Source: an uncultured Prevotella sp.
Lineage (GTDB): Bacteria > Bacteroidota > Bacteroidia > Bacteroidales > Bacteroidaceae
Direction of reading: 5' to 3'
NCBI GenBank assembly: GCA_947304695.1
Contig: CAMZBS010000070.1
Coordinates: 1 to 10,244, forward strand
Length of the DNA stretch: 10,244 nucleotides
Under the pieces are notes generated by a model. It saw nothing but the letters and a program-made list of their open reading frames with translations, was not told the origin of the DNA and made no database searches. Position numbers and translations under genes: made by a program. Of this stretch, positions 1 through 6,128 are shown in pieces (position 1 is the stretch's first letter; each line of letters begins with the position of its first letter).

Positions 1-1
1 C

Positions 2-697
2 AAGTGCTACATGAGCCTGCACGAAGCCAACCGCTCAGCCAACCGTGGGGAATGCGTGCAGATATGCCGCCGTTCCTATACAGCCACCGACAATGAGACG
101 GGACGCCAGATTGAGATAGACAACAAATACCTCATGAGTCCGAAGGACCTGAAGACCGTACGCTTCATTGACAAACTGATGAACAGCGGTGTACGGGTAT
201 TCAAGATTGAGGGACGTGCCCGTGGACCAGAATACGTCTACAATGTAGTGAAGTGCTACAAGGAAGCCATTCAGGCCGTGATTGACGGCACATTCACCGA
301 GGAACGGAAGGATGAATGGGACGAACGGCTGGCCCGCGTGTTCAACCGTGGCTTCTGGGACGGCTACTACCAAGGGCAGTTGTTGGGAGAATGGAACAAG
401 AGCTACGGCAGCAACGCAACGGAACGTAAGGTCTACGTGGGCCGTGGCGTGAAGTATTTCTCAAAGTTGGGCGTAGCCGAGTTCACCGTAGAAGCCACCA
501 CCTTCAAGCTGGGTGACAAGCTGCTCGTCACGGGTCCCACTACTGGTGTGATGTACCTCACGGCCACTGAGATTCACGACAACGACGGCCATCCCGTAGA
601 AGTGGCACCTCAGGGCCAGCGCATTGCCATTCCCGTGACGGCAAAAGTTCGTCCCAGTGACAAGCTCTTCAAGCTGGAACCTGCCGACAACCCATAA
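2..697 (+). CDS. Peptidase U32 family protein (TrhP/YegQ-like), 3' part
   Basis: The reading frame is open from base 2, so the start lies upstream of the window; about 231 residues are visible. Family knowledge: bacterial U32 proteins of this type (TrhP, RlhA) are not proteases in practice but Fe-S-dependent enzymes that hydroxylate RNA, in TrhP's case uridine 34 of tRNA. The visible part begins inside the signature cysteine cluster: Cys codons at 5-7, 53-55 and 65-67 within an NRSANRGECVQICR context, the expected cluster ligands. Next comes the SPKDL segment and a KIEGR motif (codons at about 203-217), followed by the PEYV stretch and an FNRGFWDGYYQG segment typical of the catalytic-domain end. 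The last 80 residues form a small beta-rich C-terminal domain. The stop is 9 bp before the next gene, so it is probably co-transcribed with it. Family assignment is firm; the choice between TrhP and RlhA function is inferred. Confidence 0.88.
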   Translation, partial: KCYMSLHEANRSANRGECVQICRRSYTATDNETGRQIEIDNKYLMSPKDLKTVRFIDKLMNSGVRVFKIEGRARGPEYVYNVVKCYKEAIQAVIDGTFTEERKDEWDERLARVFNRGFWDGYYQGQLLGEWNKSYGSNATERKVYVGRGVKYFSKLGVAEFTVEATTFKLGDKLLVTGPTTGVMYLTATEIHDNDGHPVEVAPQGQRIAIPVTAKVRPSDKLFKLEPADNP

Positions 698-706
698 AGC
701 AGACCT

Positions 707-2689
707 ATGAAAAAGAAACGGAAATCCTTTGCCGGAAGACTTACGCGGCACCTCCTGATATGGCTGTTCATCATTGTGGGCGGCCTCTCGTACTTGATTG
801 TCAAGCTAACCATGGAGTCCACGCCCCAATTCTACGCTGTAAGCTACCACAACAGCACGTTAGCTGTCAAAGAATACACCCGGCGTGTACTCTCAGACGT
901 CTACGTAGCTGTGACAAACAATGTGTACGACCTGGAAAACAACCTTGACAAGCCTGAAGAACTGCTGAAAACCATGGAGCGAATGGTCAACAACAACACA
1001 CGAATCCGCAGCTGTGGTATCAGTTTCATCGAGAGTTACTTCCCGCAAAAGGGACGCTTGTTCTGCCCGTATGCCTGGCGCAGCAGCAACGACAGTTCAC
1101 TGGTGAAGACGCAATACCTGGGTGACACCCAGCACAACTATCTGGACAAAGAATGGTTCACATCGACCATTGAAAAAGATTCTGCACACTGGTCGGAGCC
1201 TTTCTTCGACGGCAATGATGCCAAGACACCGCTTGTGTCATATATGGTGCCCATTCACGACCGCCAAGGCCGTACTGTAGCTGTGCTTGGAGCCGACGTT
1301 TCACTCGACTGGCTCACCAACAGACTGGCACAGAGCGACAATGCCATCAATACTTCTTCTTTCGCCGGATCAAACAGTAGCAAACTTGCAGCACGCAGCT
1401 ACATCATCCGACGCGACGGTACTTTCATCACACACCCCGACGAAAGCCGCATCCTCAAAGACAACTTCTTCAGCCACATCAAGGACTATGAGGAGAACGA
1501 AACTGAGACACTCATTGACCACATAGAAGACGGAATTACAAGAGATCAGTTCGACAGCTACGTTGTCCTTCTCTTAGACGACAGCAAGCACTACGTATTC
1601 CATACGCCCATAGAATACACCGACTGGACGCTGGTCACTGCCGTACCATGGATGGCTATCGCTATTTCAGGCATTCTTGTGAACGTCATGATGATTTTCC
1701 TCATTCTCATGGCCATGCTGGTGATTGTCGTGGTGTGCTACTTCACCATCAAATATGCCGTGAGACCGCTGCGTAAGTTGGCCGTTTCAGCCGATGAGGT
1801 GGCTAAAGGACACTTCGATGCGCCCCTTCCTGCCATTAAACACAACGATGAGATACGACAACTGCGCGACTCTTTTGAGAACATGCAGCATTCGCTAGTG
1901 AGCTACATGGACGACTTGAAGGAAACGACAGCCTCGAAGACCGCCATTGAGAACGAACTGAAGATTGCTCACGACATACAGATGTCGATGCTTCCAAAGA
2001 CATTTCCGCCTTTCCCGGAACGCAACGACCTCGACGTTTACGGCCAGCTTACGCCTGCCAAAGCCGTAGGTGGCGACCTGTTCGACTTCTTCATCAACCA
2101 TGAACAGCTGTTCTTCTGCATTGGCGACGTGAGCGGCAAGGGCGTTCCGGCCTCGCTGGTCATGGCCGTGACGCGCTCTTTGTTCCGCAACATATCTGCC
2201 CACACCGCCGATCCCAGCCGCATCGTCACCGCACTGAACAACGCCTTGGCAGAAGGCAACGAGACCAGCATGTTCGTAACGCTATTCGTGGGCGTACTCA
2301 ATCTGACAAATGGCCAGTTGCTCTACTGCAATGCCGGACACGACGCACCTCTGCTTGTGAACGACGACGTGAGCGTACTGCCCGTAGACAGCAACCTGCC
2401 CGTTGGCGTGATGCAGGGATGGGACTTCACTGACCAGCAGGTCAGAATCGAGCGTGGCACTACCATCTTCCTTTTCACTGACGGACTCACCGAAGCCGAG
2501 GACTGCCATCATGCCCAGTTTGGCGAAGACCGCATCATGCGCATGTGCCAAAAGGCAGTTGTCTCACATCAGACAACCCCCACACAACTTACAGAACTGA
2601 TGACCGCAGCCGTTCATTCCTTCGTTGGCGAAGCCGAGCAAAGCGACGACCTGACCATGCTGGCCATCACACTGAACAAGCTATCATAA
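707..2689 (+). CDS. Membrane Cache-HAMP-SpoIIE (PP2C) serine phosphatase
   Basis: A 660-residue sensor phosphatase of the RsbU/SpoIIE type. Residues 1-12 are basic and cytoplasmic, and 13-34 form a first membrane helix. Residues 36-313 are an extracytoplasmic double-Cache sensor, with the typical WFTSTIEKDSAHWSEPFFD stretch at about 150-168 and VLGADVSLDWL at 193-203. A second helix spans about 316-346. A HAMP linker follows (about 347-400), then a short coiled coil with the ELKIAHDIQMSMLP motif (417-430). The C-terminal PP2C domain covers about 440-660. Metal-binding aspartates are present in AVGGDLFD (D457), GDVSGKG (D474), TDGLTEA (D592) and QSDDLTM (D647/D648), so it looks catalytically intact. 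Such phosphatases normally dephosphorylate an anti-anti-sigma (STAS) protein in a partner switch, but no STAS or anti-sigma gene lies in the window. C103 and C120 lie in the sensor and could form a disulfide (speculative). The ligand is unknown. Confidence 0.93.
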   Translation: MKKKRKSFAGRLTRHLLIWLFIIVGGLSYLIVKLTMESTPQFYAVSYHNSTLAVKEYTRRVLSDVYVAVTNNVYDLENNLDKPEELLKTMERMVNNNTRIRSCGISFIESYFPQKGRLFCPYAWRSSNDSSLVKTQYLGDTQHNYLDKEWFTSTIEKDSAHWSEPFFDGNDAKTPLVSYMVPIHDRQGRTVAVLGADVSLDWLTNRLAQSDNAINTSSFAGSNSSKLAARSYIIRRDGTFITHPDESRILKDNFFSHIKDYEENETETLIDHIEDGITRDQFDSYVVLLLDDSKHYVFHTPIEYTDWTLVTAVPWMAIAISGILVNVMMIFLILMAMLVIVVVCYFTIKYAVRPLRKLAVSADEVAKGHFDAPLPAIKHNDEIRQLRDSFENMQHSLVSYMDDLKETTASKTAIENELKIAHDIQMSMLPKTFPPFPERNDLDVYGQLTPAKAVGGDLFDFFINHEQLFFCIGDVSGKGVPASLVMAVTRSLFRNISAHTADPSRIVTALNNALAEGNETSMFVTLFVGVLNLTNGQLLYCNAGHDAPLLVNDDVSVLPVDSNLPVGVMQGWDFTDQQVRIERGTTIFLFTDGLTEAEDCHHAQFGEDRIMRMCQKAVVSHQTTPTQLTELMTAAVHSFVGEAEQSDDLTMLAITLNKLS

Positions 2690-2708
2690 GGAAAACAATT
2701 ATAAGACA

Positions 2709-3125
2709 ATGACTATCAACGAACGACAAGACGAAATCATTGACGAGTTCCAGGGCTTTGACGACTGGATGGACAAGTACCAACTGCTTATTGACTTGGG
2801 AAACGAGCAGGAACCGCTCGACGAACGATACAAGACGGAGAGCAACCTGATTGACGGTTGCCAAAGCCGTGTGTGGCTGCAGGCCGACTATGCAGACGGA
2901 AAGATACACTTCCAGGCCGAAAGCGACGCACTCATCGTGAAGGGCATCGTGGCCCTGCTCATCCGCGTGCTAAACGATGCCACGCCTCAAGAGATCCTGG
3001 ATGCCGACCTTTACTTCATAGACCGCATCGGACTAAAGGAGCACCTGAGTCCCACCCGTTCAAACGGCTTGGTGGCCATGGTCAAGCAGATGCGCATGTA
3101 TGCCTTGGCGTTTTCACGCGCTTAG
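2709..3125 (+). CDS. sufE: SufE, cysteine desulfuration protein for Fe-S assembly
   Basis: This 138-residue protein is the size expected for SufE. The acceptor cysteine is C51 in the IDGCQSRVWL motif, the same position as in the E. coli protein, and the conserved SPTRSNGL motif lies at 114-121. SufE takes the persulfide sulfur from the desulfurase SufS and hands it to the SufBCD scaffold in the cytoplasm. Neither sufS nor sufBCD is in this window. The start follows the phosphatase stop by 19 bp on the same strand with no visible promoter between them, so it is probably read from the upstream operon. Linkage to an Fe-S-dependent U32 enzyme two genes upstream fits. The gene ends 10 bp before a convergent gene, and no hairpin terminator is visible in that gap. 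Confidence 0.95.
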   Translation: MTINERQDEIIDEFQGFDDWMDKYQLLIDLGNEQEPLDERYKTESNLIDGCQSRVWLQADYADGKIHFQAESDALIVKGIVALLIRVLNDATPQEILDADLYFIDRIGLKEHLSPTRSNGLVAMVKQMRMYALAFSRA

Positions 3126-3135
3126 CCCCAACCCC

Positions 3136-4431
3136 TTATTCATTCTTATACGAAGCAAGTTTCCCCTGCCAGTAACGGCGCACGTCGGTCCAGCGATAAT
3201 AAGGTGCCTGACTGGTGGACAAGGGCAGTGTTGCCTCATTTTCGTTGAGCAGCACCTTGACAAGCACATCCTTGTCGGCTGCATTCTTGCGGTAGAACAC
3301 CAGCTGAACGTTGCACGCCATGGGGAACACGCGGTAGTTGACCCACCCTTCCTGTTCCAGTGAATCAAGACAGCCTATGCTCTTGTCCATGCCGTTAAGC
3401 CCCATGAGGCACACCAGCGGCAGCACCACGGTCTCATGGCCAAAGCGGAGATGGGCACTGGGACGGTCGAGAAGCAGGCACGAGTCAGCCTGTTCTATGA
3501 TGCGTTGCAGCAGGTTACGCTGTATGAAAGGCTGCTGTCCGCCGTTCAGTGGCGTGTAGCCGAAGCTGAGAAACCACGAGGCATTCTCCTTCCGCCAGTT
3601 GTCCAGAATCTCTTCTGGCGTAAAGAAGTCATAGAGCGAGAGCGTTTCGGCAGCGCGGGTGTTCTGCAGGTTGCCCGCCATGCGGAACAGGTAGTAGCAG
3701 AAGCGCTCCCCACCAGCCACATGATTGGCGTAGGCCGTATCCTTGAACAGGGCATACACCGGCCGCTGCCAGCACTCATGCCGACGGCAGAAATCGTCGT
3801 AGGTCTGACGTCCTTCAACCGTCCGTGACCTTTCAGTAATCTGACGGTCCTGCTGGTTCATATAGTTCATGTCGCGATAGCTGGCATCCTGACTGACGTC
3901 GAGCTTCGGATTCATCCTGATCATCTGCTGCAGCACATTTTCCATCGACAGCACACAGCGCACCACCGTGGTACTGCGGGCATCGACAAAAGCATTCTTC
4001 TTGAATATCTGGGGGAAGCGTTCCACCATGCGACGGCCAATGTCGCGTTGCTGGCTGGCACCAATTGGTGTCAGCTCACCCAACCGGTCGCTGGCCTCGG
4101 CAGCCACAATCCTCACCCTGCGCAGCAGTTCCTGGCCCAAAGCTGTCAGTTTCTGTTCGCGTTCGGCACGGACGAGAGCGTTCAGCAGATAGTTGTAGTC
4201 CACAGGATTAATCATATATCGCGACCCGTGACGGCCATAATGACTCAGATAGAAAGGCCGCTTACCGGCAGGCGGCGGTGTCAGCTTCTGCTGTTTCGGG
4301 CCAGGATAGGCCAGTCCGTTACTGGCAGAAAGACATGGGTTTAGCCTCATCTCGTCAGCAGGCATGAGCGTCTGTGACCTGACGACAATTGCCGTCAGGA
4401 GATAGCAGAACAGCACAAAAAAACGACCCAT
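3136..4431 (-). CDS. Secreted histidine acid phosphatase (phytase/MINPP-like clan)
   Basis: A 431-residue protein of the two-domain histidine phosphatase (branch 2) family. It begins with a hydrophobic signal peptide (about residues 3-19, before SQTLMPADE), so export to the periplasm or outer surface is likely. The phosphohistidine motif is RHGSR (R67, H68, R71) within YLSHYGRHGSRY. A further conserved arginine region lies at about 152-162 (RSTTVVRCVLS). The second active-site motif is RFGHET (H332, E333). Family members hydrolyse phosphate monoesters such as inositol phosphates at acid pH; the substrate here cannot be deduced. In many relatives the second motif reads HD (proton-donor Asp) and in MINPPs HAE; here Glu directly follows His. 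The gene stands alone on the minus strand, convergent with sufE and divergent from the TPR gene, with its own TATCTTTG promoter element 28 bp upstream of the start. Confidence 0.87.
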   Translation of the reverse strand: MGRFFVLFCYLLTAIVVRSQTLMPADEMRLNPCLSASNGLAYPGPKQQKLTPPPAGKRPFYLSHYGRHGSRYMINPVDYNYLLNALVRAEREQKLTALGQELLRRVRIVAAEASDRLGELTPIGASQQRDIGRRMVERFPQIFKKNAFVDARSTTVVRCVLSMENVLQQMIRMNPKLDVSQDASYRDMNYMNQQDRQITERSRTVEGRQTYDDFCRRHECWQRPVYALFKDTAYANHVAGGERFCYYLFRMAGNLQNTRAAETLSLYDFFTPEEILDNWRKENASWFLSFGYTPLNGGQQPFIQRNLLQRIIEQADSCLLLDRPSAHLRFGHETVVLPLVCLMGLNGMDKSIGCLDSLEQEGWVNYRVFPMACNVQLVFYRKNAADKDVLVKVLLNENEATLPLSTSQAPYYRWTDVRRYWQGKLASYKNE

Positions 4432-4458
4432 AGCGGCTTGATTTTAGTTATTAGGCTA

Positions 4459-4466
4459 CAAAGATA
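4459..4466 (-). promoter_or_regulatory. Bacteroidetes-type -7 element for the acid phosphatase gene
   Basis: Read on the minus strand, this is TATCTTTG, a full match to the Bacteroidetes TAnnTTTG consensus. Transcription would start near 4453, giving a leader of about 20 nt before the ATG at 4431. I cannot find a convincing -33 TTTG at the right spacing, so strength is uncertain. Confidence 0.6.
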
Positions 4467-4485
4467 AGAATTTTTATTGAATTTC

Positions 4486-4516
4486 TTGCTCATTTGGGAA
4501 AAAACTTTTACCTTTG
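4486..4516 (+). promoter_or_regulatory. Bacteroidetes-type promoter for the DUF6377-like gene
   Basis: A TTG (-33) at 4486-4488 is followed after 20 nt by TACCTTTG (-7) at 4509-4516. Expected transcription start is near 4522. This places the in-frame ATG at 4494 upstream of the transcript, which decides in favour of the ATG at 4539. The promoter lies back to back with the minus-strand one in a 107-bp divergent region. Confidence 0.65.
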
Positions 4517-4538
4517 TCACACTAAACTCAACATTTGC

Positions 4539-5627
4539 ATGCAGAAAACAAAATGGTTTTGGGCATTGATGTTTGTAGCAATGCCCCTTCGGCTGTTGGC
4601 AGGCAGCCATGAAATAACTGAACTTTATGATACGCTCGACGCGCTCATAGCACGGCAATCAGCTATCGTGATAGCCAAGGAAGACCGTCTGCGTGAGCTC
4701 ACCAGTGAATATAGCCAGCCGGGACTGTCGGCCGACGAACGCTTTGAGAAAGGTATGAAGCTCTACGATGAGTACATGGCCTTCCGCTACGACTCGGCCT
4801 TCAAGTACGTGCTGAAGTGCCTCACAGAGCAGAAAGAGATTGGCAACAACGACCGTGTGGCCGAAAGCCGGCTGAAGCTGGCCCACATCCTGGCCGTCTC
4901 GGGCCTGTTCGACAAGGCCAGTCAGCAGATGGCAAGCATTGACTTCAACCGTCTGACGCGTGAGAACCAGCTGTCCTACTATAGCCAAAAGTCCGACTAT
5001 TACCTGTACCAGTCTGAAATGGCGGCACGCACCGTCTACTACGGCGAGTACATGGACAGTGCCATCTATTTCCGTTCGAAGATGCTGGGACTGGCTCCAC
5101 GCGACGGCTTTACCTATATCACAAGCAAGGCGGTCAACGTCTGCGAGGCAGGACAGCCCATGGAGGCCGTCAAGATGTGCGAAGAACTGCTGTCACAGGT
5201 ACAGGACGGCACCCGCGACTACGCCATCCTCACAGCCATCCTCTCCGATTTCTACAAGCGTGCAGGCAACATTGCCGAGAGCGAACGCTACCTGCTGCTG
5301 TCTGCCATCAGCGACTTGCGCGGTGCGGTGCGTGAGAACAACTCGCTGCGCGAGCTGGCCAAGCTGCTCATGGAGCGCGGTGAAATGGAGCGTGCGTTCC
5401 GCTATCTGCGCGTGTGCATTGCCGATGCCAACTTCTACGGCACCCGGTTGCGCGGACAGCAGGTAGCACAGCTCATGCCCACAGTGGTAGACAACTATCT
5501 GCCGGCCGACCTTCAGAAAGAAGCCCAGCGGGAACTCATCATCAAGGGACTCGCAGCTGCCTGTCTGGTGCTGCTCCTTGCCGTGATTGTCCTCAGCGTG
5601 TTGCTCTACAGGCGCAAGCGGGCTTGA
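4539..5627 (+). CDS. DUF6377-like TPR membrane protein, lacking its cytoplasmic C-terminal part
   Basis: From the ATG at 4539 the product is 362 residues. A longer in-frame ATG at 4494 is rejected because it precedes the promoter's -7 box and spoils the signal peptide. Residues 1-21 look like a signal peptide (WFWALMFVAMPLRLLAG). Residues 25-330 are helical repeat (TPR-like) units; the LYDEYMAFRYDSA (75-87), KLAHILAVSGLFDKA (113-127) and LLSAISDLRGAVREN (253-267) segments resemble Bacteroidetes DUF6377 proteins. A membrane helix covers about 335-356 and is followed by RRKRA and two tandem stops. As I recall the family, members continue into a coiled coil and cytoplasmic domain to 500 residues or more, so this copy appears truncated. 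The family is thought to be regulatory, but no reaction is known. The following 500 bp lacks the missing part in any frame. Whether the product still works is unknown. Confidence 0.75.
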   Translation: MQKTKWFWALMFVAMPLRLLAGSHEITELYDTLDALIARQSAIVIAKEDRLRELTSEYSQPGLSADERFEKGMKLYDEYMAFRYDSAFKYVLKCLTEQKEIGNNDRVAESRLKLAHILAVSGLFDKASQQMASIDFNRLTRENQLSYYSQKSDYYLYQSEMAARTVYYGEYMDSAIYFRSKMLGLAPRDGFTYITSKAVNVCEAGQPMEAVKMCEELLSQVQDGTRDYAILTAILSDFYKRAGNIAESERYLLLSAISDLRGAVRENNSLRELAKLLMERGEMERAFRYLRVCIADANFYGTRLRGQQVAQLMPTVVDNYLPADLQKEAQRELIIKGLAAACLVLLLAVIVLSVLLYRRKRA

Positions 5628-5750
5628 TGAGGCTTGGTTCTGTCAAAGTAATATGACAAAACTTTCGTGAGAATCGCTTGAAATCATTCAAGGGTGTCCT
5701 TGGGTCGGAATTTTTGAGTTTTGAGCGTTTTTGTAAACTGCTGATATTCA

Positions 5751-5769
5751 GTCGCTTTGAAAAAGCGAC
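5751..5769. repeat. Perfect 8-bp hairpin with 3-nt loop
   Basis: GTCGCTTT at 5751-5758 pairs with AAAGCGAC at 5762-5769 around a GAA loop. No T-run follows on the plus strand, so a classical terminator is unlikely. It is the first of three consecutive hairpins. Confidence 0.7.
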
Positions 5770-5783
5770 ATACGGAACAGGAG

Positions 5784-5824
5784 GTAACTGAGGCTTCATT
5801 GCAGCGCAATGGAGCCTCAGTTGC
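5784..5824. repeat. 19-bp hairpin, first pair of the 19-nt motif
   Basis: The left arm GTAACTGAGGCTTCATTGC (5784-5802) pairs with the right arm GCAATGGAGCCTCAGTTGC (5806-5824) over all 19 positions, with two G-U wobbles and no mismatch. The loop is only 3 nt. The arms are copies 1 and 2 of a motif that recurs in the next hairpin. No T-tract follows. Confidence 0.85.
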
Positions 5825-5842
5825 GTTGTAAGCAAGGCACAG

Positions 5843-5897
5843 TTGTGAGACAACGGGAGCTTTGTTGCACGGCAACTGAGCCTCCGTTGTCTTGCAG
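5843..5897. repeat. 26-position hairpin, second pair of the 19-nt motif
   Basis: Positions 5843-5868 pair with 5872-5897 around a 3-nt ACG loop. Of 26 positions, two are mismatched and five are G-U wobbles. The inner arms, ACAACGGGAGCTTTGTTGC (5850-5868) and GCAACTGAGCCTCCGTTGT (5872-5890), are diverged copies 3 and 4 of the motif in the preceding hairpin. The arrangement of the four copies is plus, minus, minus, plus. Confidence 0.8.
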
Positions 5898-6080
5898 AAG
5901 GGGGCTGACAGCGGTGTCGCGATGGCTCTGACTACCTTCACCTGGGGGCTGAAGACCCGTTTTCCACTCTAGAATGCGAAAAATTTTTGTCTTGATTATC
6001 GAAATTTGTTTCTCTTTCGCTATTTTATAGTTTGTTTTTGGTTTTTTCAAGATTAACTGTAGAAAATCAGAAAAATTTTG

Positions 6081-6088
6081 TAACTTTG
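6081..6088 (+). promoter_or_regulatory. Bacteroidetes-type -7 element for the DUF4421-like gene
   Basis: TAACTTTG matches the TAnnTTTG consensus and predicts a start near 6094, with a leader of about 35 nt. The expected -33 TTTG is not evident around 6057-6061, although the upstream stretch is AT-rich as usual. Confidence 0.55.
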
Positions 6089-6120
6089 CATTGTATTTTA
6101 GAAACGGCACATTATAAAAA

Positions 6121-6126
6121 AGAGGA
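6121..6126 (+). promoter_or_regulatory. Shine-Dalgarno-like sequence before the DUF4421-like gene
   Basis: AGAGGA stands two bases before the ATG at 6129. This is purine-rich and closer than ideal. It is unusual in this window, where most starts have no such motif. It supports the chosen start. Confidence 0.4.
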
Positions 6127-6128
6127 AT

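Larger units (their letters stand above)
5628..6128. other. 501-bp hairpin-rich intergenic region, possible mobile-element scar
   Basis: I see no credible gene here. Open frames on the minus strand are short, low in codon bias and rich in repeats of the underlying hairpins. The first half contains a cluster of inverted repeats: TGTCA/TGACA at 5641-5658, CTTGAA/TTCAAG at 5677-5692, and three larger ones listed separately. A GGGGGCTGA motif occurs twice, near 5901 and 5944. From about 5975 the sequence becomes very AT-rich and leads into the promoter of the next gene. The sequence GGTTCTGTCAAAGT near 5631 loosely resembles insertion-sequence termini, but I found no matching opposite end. Confidence 0.6.

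Noticed and set aside
3126..3135. Bidirectional terminator between sufE and the acid phosphatase
   Set aside because: The gap is only 10 bp, mostly C and A, with no inverted repeat. Transcripts probably overlap or end within the coding regions.
4494..4538. Start of the TPR protein at the upstream ATG 4494
   Set aside because: It lies before the predicted transcription start and would place 15 polar or mixed residues ahead of a good signal peptide.
5784..5897. Repeats as a CRISPR array
   Set aside because: The copies alternate in orientation, are diverged, and lack uniform spacers; no cas gene is present.
5751..5897. Hairpin cluster as the intrinsic terminator of the DUF6377-like gene
   Set aside because: None of the three stems is followed by a T-run, and the first is over 120 bp after the stop codon.
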